Source: a bacterium
Lineage (GTDB): Bacteria > JAJVIF01
Assembly: GCA_022072165.1 (NCBI GenBank)
Contig: JAJVIF010000001.1
Span: 186,001 to 250,000, forward strand
Reading direction: 5' to 3'
DNA length: 64,000 nucleotides
The notes under the pieces are model-generated. The model was not told where the DNA came from and made no database searches. It was given only the letters and a program-made list of their open reading frames with translations. Shown piece by piece: positions 33,414-41,672 of the stretch (position 1 is its first letter; every line of letters starts with the position of its first letter). The position numbers and the translations under genes are program-made.

Positions 33414-35267
33414 CTAGTGCCCTGGTCCGCCGATCACCCGCGGACCACCCATCCCACCGCCGCCAGCATCCTTCATCAGGGTGGCGTACCACTGCGGAAT
33501 GGCCTCGATGAACTTGTCGTTAGTCGGGAAGACCTTCGAGTTCGAGAGGCGGTCGATGACGAACTCGGTCCCGCGCTGTTCGCCGAGGGCATCGATGAGC
33601 CGTCGCAGGTCGCGGATCGCCTCGATCTGCTCCTCGGTGTAGAGGAGCTCGTCGTGACGGGTCCCGGATCGCAGGATGTCGATGGCGGGGAAAATCCGCT
33701 TGTTCGCCAGGTCGCGGTTGAGGACCAGTTCCATGTTCCCGGTCCCCTTGAACTCCTCGAAAATGACGTCATCGAGGCGGGAGCCGGTGTCGACCAGGGC
33801 CGTGGCGATGATGGTGAGGGAGCCCCCCGACTCCAGGTTGCGGGCCGCGCCGAAGAAGCGCTTGGGCTTGTGGAGGGAGTTGGGGTCGAGACCGCCGGAA
33901 AGGGTCTTGCCCGAGGAGGGCATCACCAGGTTGTAGGCCCGGGCGAGCCGCGTAATGGAGTCAAGCAGGATGATGACATCCCGGTCCTGCTCCACCAGGC
34001 GCTTCGCCTTCTCCAGCAGCATTTCGGCGACCTGAATGTGATGCTCCGGGCGCTCATCGAAGGTGGAGGAGACGACCTCTCCCTGGACGGATCGCTCGAA
34101 GTCCGTGACTTCTTCCGGCCGCTCGTCGATGAGCAGTGCCATCAGCACACATTCCGGATGGTTGTGCGTGATGGAATTCGCGATCTTCTTCAGCAGGATC
34201 GTCTTACCCGCCTTCGGGGGCGACACGATAAGTCCGCGCTGCCCTTTGCCGATGGGGGAGATGAGGTCAATGATCCGGCTGGAGAGTTCTTTGGGGTCGA
34301 CCTCGAGGATCAGACGCTCGAGAGGATAGATCGGCACGAGCTTCTCAAAGGCGGGTCGGGTTTTGGTGATGTCCGGGTTCGCACCGTTGACCGCTTCCAC
34401 CCGCAGGAGGCCGTAGTACTTTTCGCTCTCCTTGGGGATCCGGGTCTGGCCGGAAACATAGTCGCCCGTCCGGAGGCCAAAGCGCTTGATCTGGCTTTGG
34501 GAGACATAGATGTCATCCGGCGATGGCGTGTACCCATTGCGCCGGAGGAAGCCATAGCCCTCTGGCAGGATCTCCAGGGTCCCTTCGCCGAAGAGATTGC
34601 CGCTCTCTTCGGTCTGGGACTGCAGGATGCGCATGATGAGCTCCTGCTTTTTGAGGCCGGTGACATTGGTGATGTCATGCTCTTTGGCGACTTCCCGGAG
34701 TTCCGCCAGAGTCATGTCCTCCAGGTCAGCCATGCCCAACCCGGGATCTTCTTCGCGCTCGTACACCTCAGGCTCCTTTCGGGAAAACGACCGGTAGCGA
34801 TAGCCCGGCGGGGCATCCTGCACATCCGCCCTGGTGGCGACCGGTGGCCGGTCCCCATAGTCCCGATCCCGATCGCGATCCCGGTCCCGACCACGGGGGG
34901 CCGCGCTCGTAGAAAAGCGTCGCTGGGCCGACGAAATCGCGGCGGGCTGGGGTTCGTAGTCATCCTCTGCAGCCGGGGCGGGCCGACTCCGGCGGACGCC
35001 GGTGCTCGCTGGCGGCGGAGTTGCTGCGGGTTCGGGACGACCGGGGCGCGTAGTCGCCCGGCGAGTCGCGGGTTGCCGCGATGCGGCCCCCGGCTCTTCC
35101 CAGGCCGAAGACGACCCGGTCTCCTCGGCGACGCGCCGGCGGGCCGGACGGCTGGGGGCTTCCGATGATGGGGTTTCGTAGCCGGGTTCTGGTTCAGACG
35201 ACGCGCCGGCGCGTGCAATTCTGCGACGCGGTCGCTCGTCATCCCGACTGGTGGGTCGACGACTCAT
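33414..35267 (-). CDS. rho: Transcription termination factor Rho with a long N-terminal extension
   Basis: RNA-dependent ATPase/helicase that terminates transcription. About 617 residues. Residues 1-180 are an Arg/Pro/Ser/Ala-rich low-complexity region with the short repeat [10 protein letters not shown]; then the helical N-terminal domain ([20 protein letters not shown]), the cold-shock-type RNA domain with GYGFLRRN, the Walker A motif [11 protein letters not shown] (Lys355; position 181 in E. coli), [16 protein letters not shown] and the Q/R-loop segment [14 protein letters not shown]. The insertion is therefore about 170 residues at the N-terminus, as in several high-GC phyla. ATG 35267 fits the start of that region; an in-frame GTG at 35327 is the alternative. 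The promoter appears to be about 430 bases upstream. Confidence 0.96.
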   Translation of the reverse strand: MSRRPTSRDDERPRRRIARAGASSEPEPGYETPSSEAPSRPARRRVAEETGSSSAWEEPGAASRQPATRRATTRPGRPEPAATPPPASTGVRRSRPAPAAEDDYEPQPAAISSAQRRFSTSAAPRGRDRDRDRDRDYGDRPPVATRADVQDAPPGYRYRSFSRKEPEVYEREEDPGLGMADLEDMTLAELREVAKEHDITNVTGLKKQELIMRILQSQTEESGNLFGEGTLEILPEGYGFLRRNGYTPSPDDIYVSQSQIKRFGLRTGDYVSGQTRIPKESEKYYGLLRVEAVNGANPDITKTRPAFEKLVPIYPLERLILEVDPKELSSRIIDLISPIGKGQRGLIVSPPKAGKTILLKKIANSITHNHPECVLMALLIDERPEEVTDFERSVQGEVVSSTFDERPEHHIQVAEMLLEKAKRLVEQDRDVIILLDSITRLARAYNLVMPSSGKTLSGGLDPNSLHKPKRFFGAARNLESGGSLTIIATALVDTGSRLDDVIFEEFKGTGNMELVLNRDLANKRIFPAIDILRSGTRHDELLYTEEQIEAIRDLRRLIDALGEQRGTEFVIDRLSNSKVFPTNDKFIEAIPQWYATLMKDAGGGGMGGPRVIGGPGH

Positions 35268-35706
35268 CTTGGGGTGGGTTCCATCAGGAGGAGTGCCGGA
35301 GCATGCCGGACCCCCCAGGGGATACACCGGACCTACCGGTGCTTCAGGGTGCGAGGAGGTGTGCTAGCTGACTTCTGATGAACGGGTACGGCAGCCGGAG
35401 GACCAGGAGCGGGGGACCGCAATGTGGATTCAGACTCCGGCGCGTACAGGGAAGTTCATCCAGGCAGCGATTACAGGACTCCAGTGTGTCCCCTCCAGTG
35501 GATGGGACAACATACGATCCGACAAAGCGCACTTGCTGTTGCCAGGGCTGATGTCGGTAGTGCGAGTGGCACTCGCCCGTTAGCGCTGCTGCAAACTGCC
35601 GAGGCAGCATGGCAGCGCGAAGCCTGACCGGGAGGAGTTGGAATCCGCAGGGCAGGAGTGCTGGGGGAGACGCGAGTGCAGTGAGTCCTTGGGAGACTCT
35701 GACAGC
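35268..35706 (-). other. Long leader region of rho, about 430 bases, no confident gene
   Basis: Between the rho ATG and the strong minus-strand promoter at 35707-35734 there is no recognisable gene. On the minus strand an 88-codon frame (35610-35344) begins ATGCTGCC but has no Shine-Dalgarno and no family. The region is pyrimidine-rich on the rho-sense strand in its first 60 bases (CTCCC and CCCCC runs), the type of unstructured C-rich RNA that Rho binds. An autoregulatory leader is a reasonable inference; I recognise no RNA family such as RNase P, 6S, tmRNA or SRP. Confidence 0.5.
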
Positions 35707-35734
35707 ATTATAACGGCCCCCGGGGGGCCGTCAA
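35707..35734 (-). promoter_or_regulatory. Strong promoter reading toward rho
   Basis: On the minus strand TTGACG (35734-35729), 16-base spacer, perfect TATAAT (35712-35707). The spacer is almost entirely a GC palindrome (GCCCCCCGGGGGC), an unusual feature that could form an operator or a hairpin in read-through RNA from the upstream peptidase gene. Confidence 0.75.
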
Positions 35735-35756
35735 GCCACCCAGGGGCCGTTTTTTG
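35712..35756. terminator. GC-rich hairpin with a plus-strand T run
   Basis: ACGGCCCC near 35713 pairs with GGGGCCGT at 35743-35750, followed on the plus strand by TTTTTT. No plus-strand gene ends here. On the minus strand the same arms lie just after the S8 peptidase stop but are followed by ATAATG rather than a U run, so the terminator role is uncertain. Confidence 0.4.
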
Positions 35757-35778
35757 CATAGGTTAACTGGCGCTGAAC

Positions 35779-38700
35779 CTAGTTCAGCAGCGAGCTAAAC
35801 CACGTCTTGGTGCCGGAGGGCCGGGAGTCGTTCCACCAGGCCCACATGTTGCCGGACGACTCATCCCGCAGCAGGAAGGGAACTTCTGACACGCCCGTGG
35901 AGTTTTTGGAGAGCTGCGACAGGGCTCCCAGGGAGTCATCAGGATTCACGATCTGGTGGAAGATGTTGCCATCCGTCCCTTCCACCGACGTTTCCCAGAC
36001 GATGTCGAGGGTGCCATCGTCCCGGCGCTTGATGTCCGGGAAGAACTGCTCACCGAACAGGTCGCCGATCTGCACTTCCCGCACGGTGGTGTTGCCCTCG
36101 ATTTCCTGCATCCAGATGTCGTAGTCGCCATCCCGGTTGGAGTGGTAAACGGCGAGCATCCGACCACCAGGAGCCGGCGTGATCCGGACCCCATAGGCCA
36201 GTTCGGTGTCGGGCGTGATGACCCGTGGCGTACCCCATGCGCCGCCGTCCGGACGGGTGTTGTACACCACCCGATGGCTGTTTCCGGGCTGACCGAAGGT
36301 GCCGACATACTCAAACCAGGCAGCGTACAGGGTGCTGCCAGAGCCGATGATCATCGGCTCCTCGGCCACCCGGTTCGTTGGTGTGTTGGAGACCAGGCTG
36401 GCGGTCTGCCAGGTGTCGCCGAGGGTCGTGCTCTCGATGTGATAGACGTTGTATTGAGTGCTGGCGGTCACATTATCGAACCAGACAATGTGCGTGGCAC
36501 CGTTCGCATAAGTAATGCGCGGGACGCGCCCATTGCGGGTCTGATTCGTCACCCGTACTTCCGTGCCCCAGGTGGCAGCGAAGTCTGTCGATTTCTTGAA
36601 GTAAATCTCCCGGTTGTTGTTGCCGTGGCGGGTGTTGTACCAGGAGACCAGGACCTCTCCGTCCGGACCAGTGGCAACATCCGGGTAGTAGTCGTTGGCG
36701 TTGTTGGTCACGATGGCCTGCTCGGTGCCCCAGGTGTAGCCCCCGTCAGACGACTTGCGCATATAGATGTCGAAGTCCGAGAAGCAGCAGGCGTCGTAGA
36801 CCACATACACGTTGCCGTTACCGTCGAGAGCAGCTTTCGAGCGCCAGGACTGGCTGGATCCGGCCTGCGCGAAGATCGCTTCGTTTTCCCAGGAGGGAAC
36901 GATCGGCACGGTGGCCGAGCCCCAGGGGAATCCCGTCACGCTGTCACCTTCTGAAACTTCCAGGTCCGACTCGTTCAGGATCATCAGTCCGACCGTGGTG
37001 TCGGCGGCAGCGCTCCGGGCAATCGAAGCGCTCACGAAGAGCCGGACCTGCCCATCCTCGGTCAGCGGAATCCGCAGATCGCGGAAGGTCACTGATGTAC
37101 CAGTGCCGAAGGAACTGCCGGCATAGACATCCCGATCCTGCGGGTTCCCGAGCTTGGCGGCCGGATCGCCCAGACGGTCGAAGTTGTTGTTGTAACTGGT
37201 GTTCCAGTAGCTCCTCAGGCCCAGTTCACGGTCGGCATTGTCGCCATCGAAGACGCCATTGCCGTTATCCGCCCAGAGGCGGATGTTGGAAATGGCGGCA
37301 GGATCGACTGAGCCGACCAGCGATACCGTCAGCTTTTTTACCGTCAGATAGTTGTTGTCGCCAGTGAGATCCAGCGAAAAGAACGGCATGTTGGTCGAGG
37401 GCCGACGCGCAATGCCTTCAGTGAGGTCGCCGGCGGCCACCGGGACCACGTCGCTGACCCGATCATCCCGCTCCACCCGGACGGTGAAGCTGAAGTTCCA
37501 CGGACCGTCACCAGACGCGTCATCGACCACAAAGTCAAATGTTGCCTCGTAGTTGTCCGGAGTCTCGGGGGAGATGACCAGCGGGAACCCGCTGCCGGGA
37601 GCCATGCCATCAACACGGGTGATGCTGCTCACTGTGATCTGGGTGGCTGCGAATTTGATGAAATCGTCGGTGGGATCCTCGACTGTGAAAGTCGCGTTGT
37701 TGGATCCGCGGAGCCCGACGTTCTGCACCACCGGCCGGACGAAGACTTTCTCGCCAGGATTAATGATGCCGTCGCGATTCCCCCGGGCGAAGCCATACTC
37801 GCTGTCATCGACGGTCACCGTGTTGAGCGACTCCAGCTCCACGCTGAACGACTGCGTCAGCGCCCGGAAGGCATTGATACGACCGGTGCCGAGCTGTCCG
37901 CGGTAGGACGGGTTGATGTCATCGATGGGGTCCGTGGTCCCCATGATCTGATCCGCAACCTCCTGCGGAGTCAGGTCGGGGGCGTTCCCCTTGATCAACG
38001 CAATCAGTCCTGCAACCTGCGGACAGGCCATGCTGGTCCCGGAAAGGGACGCGTAGGTGTTGGGATTGGCCGTGCCGGGAGGGCCGGTGAAGTAGGTGTT
38101 CCAGATGCTGGACCCAGCCGCCGACACATCGACCCAGGTGCCGTAGTTGGAGAAGCTGGATTTCACATCGCCGTTGGCCACCGATGCCACCGCGATGATG
38201 TTCTCGTAGGCCGACGGGTAATGCAGGCTGTTGACATTGCTGTTGCCCGCCGCCCCGGCGAAGGTACAACCGGAGTTGGTCGCATCGGTGTAGGCATTCT
38301 GGCTGGTCTGGCTGAACCCGCCGCCACCAAAGGAGAGGTTGCAGCTAACAATCTTGGCTTCGTTGTCCGGATTGTTATTCCAATCCCGCACAAAGTTAGT
38401 CGCGCCAATGATGCTGGAGGAAGAGGCCCCGTTGTCACCATCGATGGGGAAAATGCGGAGCCCCATCAGCTTGGTATTCCAGGCCATCCCAGCCCCGCCG
38501 ACCCCATTGTTGGAAATCGCGGCGGCAATCCCGGAGCAGTGGACGCCATGACCGACCCCTTCGTCGATCCCACCACGCCCGTTGTTGTCTACACCGTCCC
38601 CGAGGACATCGCCGCCCAGGCCATCACCCTGGGGAGTCACGAAGTCGGCACCATCGACGACTTTCGCCGCGAGGTCCGGATGCTGACGACCAGTCCCGGT

Positions 38701-39591
38701 GTCCATGATGGCGACAATCTGCATGTCGCTTCCCCGCCCGACATCCCAGGCCTCAATCGCCTTCTGGAGGGGGTGGCAATACTGTTGGCCGAAGCTGGGG
38801 TCGTTCGGCACGATGTCCAGCTGGTGGATATGATTCGGCTCTGCGATCTGCACGAAGGAGAGCGCCCGATACGCCGCGATTTTGTCCCACATGGGAGTGC
38901 CGTCGGTGATCACCACGCGGAAAATCGAGGTGCGTGGTAGCCGGGCGATGACCGGGGTCCCCATGCTGGCGAAGAACTCATACACATCATCCGCATCGCC
39001 CACAGGCTGGTCGAGAGTGATGAGGAGTTCGTTCTCGCAGACCTCGTACTCGTTCGCAGCCCCGGCAGGCGGGTTCGGGTCAAACAGCATCACCTCAGCA
39101 GTCGGCTGAGGATGAATCTGGTCGGTGTCCGGCGCATCGCTGTCGACATAGACACGCAGCGGCAGGAAGACCTCGCCATCGGGGGTGGAAATCCGGGCTT
39201 CCAGTCGACCCTCACCCGGATCAGCCATCGGCGCGGTCCAGCGGACCATGAGGCCCGTGGCCTCACTCCCACTCTCAAAGGCACCGGCGGAGGTCGACCA
39301 GCGGACCGCTAAAGCAGCGCCGGGAGCCGGTACGATCCGAAACTCGTGTGACGCGCCAGGGAGTGACCCAGGATAGAGGTAGGCCTGCCCCAGAATCGAG
39401 GTACCGCCGAACTGGACATCGGCGATATGGCGGGCAGGCGATGCCGCAACAATGGCGGCGATGGTGCTTTGATGCGAGTGTGAGGCGGGTTCAGGAGTGA
39501 CTGGACCCTGCCCACCTCCTGAACAGCCGATGAGAGTCAGCGTCAGCAAAAACGCCGGAAGGGTACGCAGCAGGGAGCCTGGATGGACCAT
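35779..39591 (-). CDS. Very large subtilisin-like (S8) lipoprotein peptidase
   Basis: A 1270-residue secreted serine peptidase. The signal peptide ends in a lipobox LIGC. A prodomain (about 175-260, from CENELLITL to AEPNHIHQL) precedes the S8 catalytic domain: Asp near residue 296 in AIMDTGTGRQHPDL, His near 349 in GVGHGVHCSGIAA (usual HGTH replaced by HGVH) and Ser near 519 in LSGTSMACPQVAG. After about residue 590 come beta domains, first one with a CARDB-like look, and from about 890 BNR/Asp-box-like repeats (SSDGGYTWGTEQ, STDFAATWGTE, STTLGDTWQ). The C-terminal half may bind polymeric substrate or the cell surface. The promoter is at 39727-39756. Confidence 0.95.
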   Translation of the reverse strand: MVHPGSLLRTLPAFLLTLTLIGCSGGGQGPVTPEPASHSHQSTIAAIVAASPARHIADVQFGGTSILGQAYLYPGSLPGASHEFRIVPAPGAALAVRWSTSAGAFESGSEATGLMVRWTAPMADPGEGRLEARISTPDGEVFLPLRVYVDSDAPDTDQIHPQPTAEVMLFDPNPPAGAANEYEVCENELLITLDQPVGDADDVYEFFASMGTPVIARLPRTSIFRVVITDGTPMWDKIAAYRALSFVQIAEPNHIHQLDIVPNDPSFGQQYCHPLQKAIEAWDVGRGSDMQIVAIMDTGTGRQHPDLAAKVVDGADFVTPQGDGLGGDVLGDGVDNNGRGGIDEGVGHGVHCSGIAAAISNNGVGGAGMAWNTKLMGLRIFPIDGDNGASSSSIIGATNFVRDWNNNPDNEAKIVSCNLSFGGGGFSQTSQNAYTDATNSGCTFAGAAGNSNVNSLHYPSAYENIIAVASVANGDVKSSFSNYGTWVDVSAAGSSIWNTYFTGPPGTANPNTYASLSGTSMACPQVAGLIALIKGNAPDLTPQEVADQIMGTTDPIDDINPSYRGQLGTGRINAFRALTQSFSVELESLNTVTVDDSEYGFARGNRDGIINPGEKVFVRPVVQNVGLRGSNNATFTVEDPTDDFIKFAATQITVSSITRVDGMAPGSGFPLVISPETPDNYEATFDFVVDDASGDGPWNFSFTVRVERDDRVSDVVPVAAGDLTEGIARRPSTNMPFFSLDLTGDNNYLTVKKLTVSLVGSVDPAAISNIRLWADNGNGVFDGDNADRELGLRSYWNTSYNNNFDRLGDPAAKLGNPQDRDVYAGSSFGTGTSVTFRDLRIPLTEDGQVRLFVSASIARSAAADTTVGLMILNESDLEVSEGDSVTGFPWGSATVPIVPSWENEAIFAQAGSSQSWRSKAALDGNGNVYVVYDACCFSDFDIYMRKSSDGGYTWGTEQAIVTNNANDYYPDVATGPDGEVLVSWYNTRHGNNNREIYFKKSTDFAATWGTEVRVTNQTRNGRVPRITYANGATHIVWFDNVTASTQYNVYHIESTTLGDTWQTASLVSNTPTNRVAEEPMIIGSGSTLYAAWFEYVGTFGQPGNSHRVVYNTRPDGGAWGTPRVITPDTELAYGVRITPAPGGRMLAVYHSNRDGDYDIWMQEIEGNTTVREVQIGDLFGEQFFPDIKRRDDGTLDIVWETSVEGTDGNIFHQIVNPDDSLGALSQLSKNSTGVSEVPFLLRDESSGNMWAWWNDSRPSGTKTWFSSLLN

Positions 39592-39726
39592 GGGTAGGAC
39601 GGGACCTCAGCGGGTCAGGAATGAGCGATGCGACGGAACGTCCCGGAATGCCAGAGGAGCGGGACGGTGGCGGAAGGACGACGCACACAAGGCATTCGAC
39701 AGGGCGTCAAAATGCCTCGACCATTC

Positions 39727-39756
39727 ATTATACCGACCCGACCGGCGGGCTGTCCA
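39727..39756 (-). promoter_or_regulatory. Promoter of the S8 peptidase gene
   Basis: Minus strand TGGACA (39756-39751), 18-base spacer, perfect TATAAT (39732-39727); predicts a leader of about 130 bases before the ATG at 39591. Confidence 0.72.
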
Positions 39757-39809
39757 CGGCCGGAATTCGGCCCAGGTGTCCTGATCCGCGGCAGCTTTGG
39801 GGGCTGCAA

Positions 39810-41228
39810 TCAGAAGGTCCGGAGGCGGAGTCGGGGCTCCGGGCTGAGCAACGACCGGGACTGCAGGACATCCTCCATGGCTTCCGGGAAGGTCCGCCAA
39901 GGGCCTTCCCGCAAGCGCCAGGCGAAAAGCATCGCCAGCGCGAGGTTCGAGTATCCCCGGGGCAGCAAGGCCCGCGCGATCGGCCCCCGCATGGCGGTCA
40001 GGGGGAAGGTGGCGACCAGCCAGCGCAAAGGAGCCAGGGGCAGGACCTGCAGGACACGTTGTAGCAGGCCAGGTGGATGAGGGCGATGGGCTTTGTAAGC
40101 GGCATACATCCGCTCGCTCCACCAGCCGGGGGCGTCAGCCTCCAGCGGTGACGGGGCCACCAACTCCGCTGCCTGCTCGGGGAGTCGCGCCAGTGCGCCA
40201 TCAACCTGCACGGGCTGATACTCCGCCGCGGGGTCCGCCAACATGGCGGCAACCTGGGCGGTCACCAGATCCAGCATGGTCGACAGATGCACGAATTTCG
40301 GGTCAGAGTCCACTACAGCGCGGAACTCAGCAGTCCCATAGTCCCGGAGCAACGCCCGGACATAGTGATACGTCCCGGCATTTACCAGGTCGGCAAACTC
40401 CCGGCACCGGGGGAGTTTTTCAATTCGCACCGGCTGTGGCTCATCGTAGTAATCCGCTGCCAGAATCGCTGAATGCGCTTCGATGTACGACGGCGCGATC
40501 TCTTCCAGCAGGCGATAGGGGAGCCGGCGACGTCCGAGGACGTAGGCTGCATCGTAATCGTCGCCTAACTGCCCGACCGCATACGCATCAACGATGAGTT
40601 CTGTCACCCAATGATCCGCTGTGAAAAAGGCCCCCCCGAGTCCCTCGTGATGCTCCATCCCCAGGTGGTACATCACCTCGTCCCAGTAGTACCCAAAGTA
40701 CGCCTCCCGGTTGACATAGCCGAAGAAGCGGTCGAACGGCAGGTTGTGGGCGAACTGGTCGGCGATCTGATGACTGATCCAGCCGAGGGCCATCAGGCGC
40801 TCATCGTCAGTTTTTGCCGCTGCCCAGAGGGCCTGCCCAAACGCAGGATGACCGGCGTAACGATTGGGCAGCGGATTGTGGGCGTACTCGAAGTGGAGTT
40901 GTTTGTAGAGGAAGGAGTAGGTCTTGATGACATCCGGATCGATGCTGTGCTGGACATACGCCAGCGCGCCCTGAGGCTCTCGCAACAATCGTGCGACCGG
41001 ATGATCAGCCGGGGGATCGGTGGCTAAAAACGCCCGGCAGGCCCGATGGTTAAAGTAGGTATGAGTCAGTGGACCCCAGCCCAGCAAGGGGCAGATCGGA
41101 GCGAGGAGCCAGGCGAGACGGTCACGGGGTGCCAACTGCCGTAGCAGCAACAAGCTCCCCATCAGGACCAGCAGGCTCGCGATGACGATCAACAGCCACA
41201 CAGCGGCGATTCTACTGGTCCGAAGCAC
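39810..41228 (-). CDS. Membrane protein with zinc-dependent phospholipase C-like domain
   Basis: About 472 residues. An N-terminal double hydrophobic stretch (IAAVWLLIVIASLLVLMG and a second at about 45-60) is followed by a domain resembling zinc-dependent phospholipase C (PF00882-type): GPLTHTYFNHRACRAFL, then HSIDPDVIKTYSF, FEYAHNPLPNRYA and the metal-binding LGWISHQIADQFAHNLPFD with the H-x3-D-x3-H spacing. A large helical C-terminal part follows. Likely acts at the outer face of the membrane on lipids or a phosphoester; substrate unknown. GTG at 41228 overlaps the end of ruvX by 17 bases; the frame stays open further inside ruvX, so the start is uncertain. Confidence 0.75.
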   Translation of the reverse strand: MLRTSRIAAVWLLIVIASLLVLMGSLLLLRQLAPRDRLAWLLAPICPLLGWGPLTHTYFNHRACRAFLATDPPADHPVARLLREPQGALAYVQHSIDPDVIKTYSFLYKQLHFEYAHNPLPNRYAGHPAFGQALWAAAKTDDERLMALGWISHQIADQFAHNLPFDRFFGYVNREAYFGYYWDEVMYHLGMEHHEGLGGAFFTADHWVTELIVDAYAVGQLGDDYDAAYVLGRRRLPYRLLEEIAPSYIEAHSAILAADYYDEPQPVRIEKLPRCREFADLVNAGTYHYVRALLRDYGTAEFRAVVDSDPKFVHLSTMLDLVTAQVAAMLADPAAEYQPVQVDGALARLPEQAAELVAPSPLEADAPGWWSERMYAAYKAHRPHPPGLLQRVLQVLPLAPLRWLVATFPLTAMRGPIARALLPRGYSNLALAMLFAWRLREGPWRTFPEAMEDVLQSRSLLSPEPRLRLRTF

Positions 41229-41658
41229 GGCTCGACTCGCGGTCGAACCATGTTTGTAGCAGCAATGTGGCGGCGGTGGAATCTTCCCGTACGGCCGGAA
41301 CTTTGCCCGACCCCTTGCCACGGGATGTCCGGGTCGCCCGCTGGATCGAGGCCCCCTGCTGACTGGTGAGCCGCTCATCGACCGTGTGTACCGCCGCGTC
41401 AGTCTGCCGCCGCAGGCTGTCGACCAGCTTCTGTATCGCCAGAGCCTGGGGCCCCGCTTCGCCCCTAAGCGTGTATGGCATTCCAATGACAACCACCGCC
41501 GCCTGTTCCTTCTGGATCAACTGCAGTAGTGTCGGGAGAATCGTGACGGGATCCGTGAGACGGACTTCGGGTCGGGGAGTGGCAATGCCCAACTGGGTGT
41601 CGCCTACTGCGACCCCCAGCCAGCGCTCGCCGATGTCGAAGCCAAGGACCCGGGTCAT
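41212..41658 (-). CDS. ruvX: RuvX/YqgF family Holliday junction resolvase-like nuclease
   Basis: A 148-residue RNase H-fold protein involved in 16S rRNA maturation or Holliday junction resolution, depending on the organism. Motifs: VLGFDIGERWLGVAVGD with the first catalytic Asp, VVVIGMPYTLRGEAG, HTVDERLTSQQGASIQ with the catalytic Glu, and EDSTAATLLLQTWFD with the last Asp. The loop RTSRGKGSGKVPAVRED is longer and more basic than usual. The ATG at 41658 is preceded by TAGCCT eight bases upstream, so the transcript is probably leaderless; longer in-frame starts run into the neighbouring lipoprotein gene. Confidence 0.92.
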   Translation of the reverse strand: MTRVLGFDIGERWLGVAVGDTQLGIATPRPEVRLTDPVTILPTLLQLIQKEQAAVVVIGMPYTLRGEAGPQALAIQKLVDSLRRQTDAAVHTVDERLTSQQGASIQRATRTSRGKGSGKVPAVREDSTAATLLLQTWFDRESSRASDQ

Positions 41659-41666
41659 CACCCGGG

Positions 41667-41672
41667 AGGCTA
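41667..41672 (-). promoter_or_regulatory. -10 element of a predicted leaderless mRNA
   Basis: TAGCCT on the minus strand, eight bases before the ruvX ATG; it overlaps the last codons of the upstream lipoprotein gene. Confidence 0.45.

Noticed and set aside
33384-35168. A 594-codon open frame on the plus strand opposite rho
   Set aside because: Antisense shadow of rho; composition reflects the reverse complement of Rho codons and no start signal is present.
35344-35610. 88-codon minus-strand frame with several cysteines in the rho leader
   Set aside because: No Shine-Dalgarno, no -10 at leaderless distance and no recognisable motif; kept only as a remark in the leader entry.
35772-35788. GCTGAAC-CTA-GTTCAGC hairpin whose loop is the stop codon of the S8 peptidase
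   Set aside because: A seven-bp stem may arise by chance; no U run and no known regulatory analogue.
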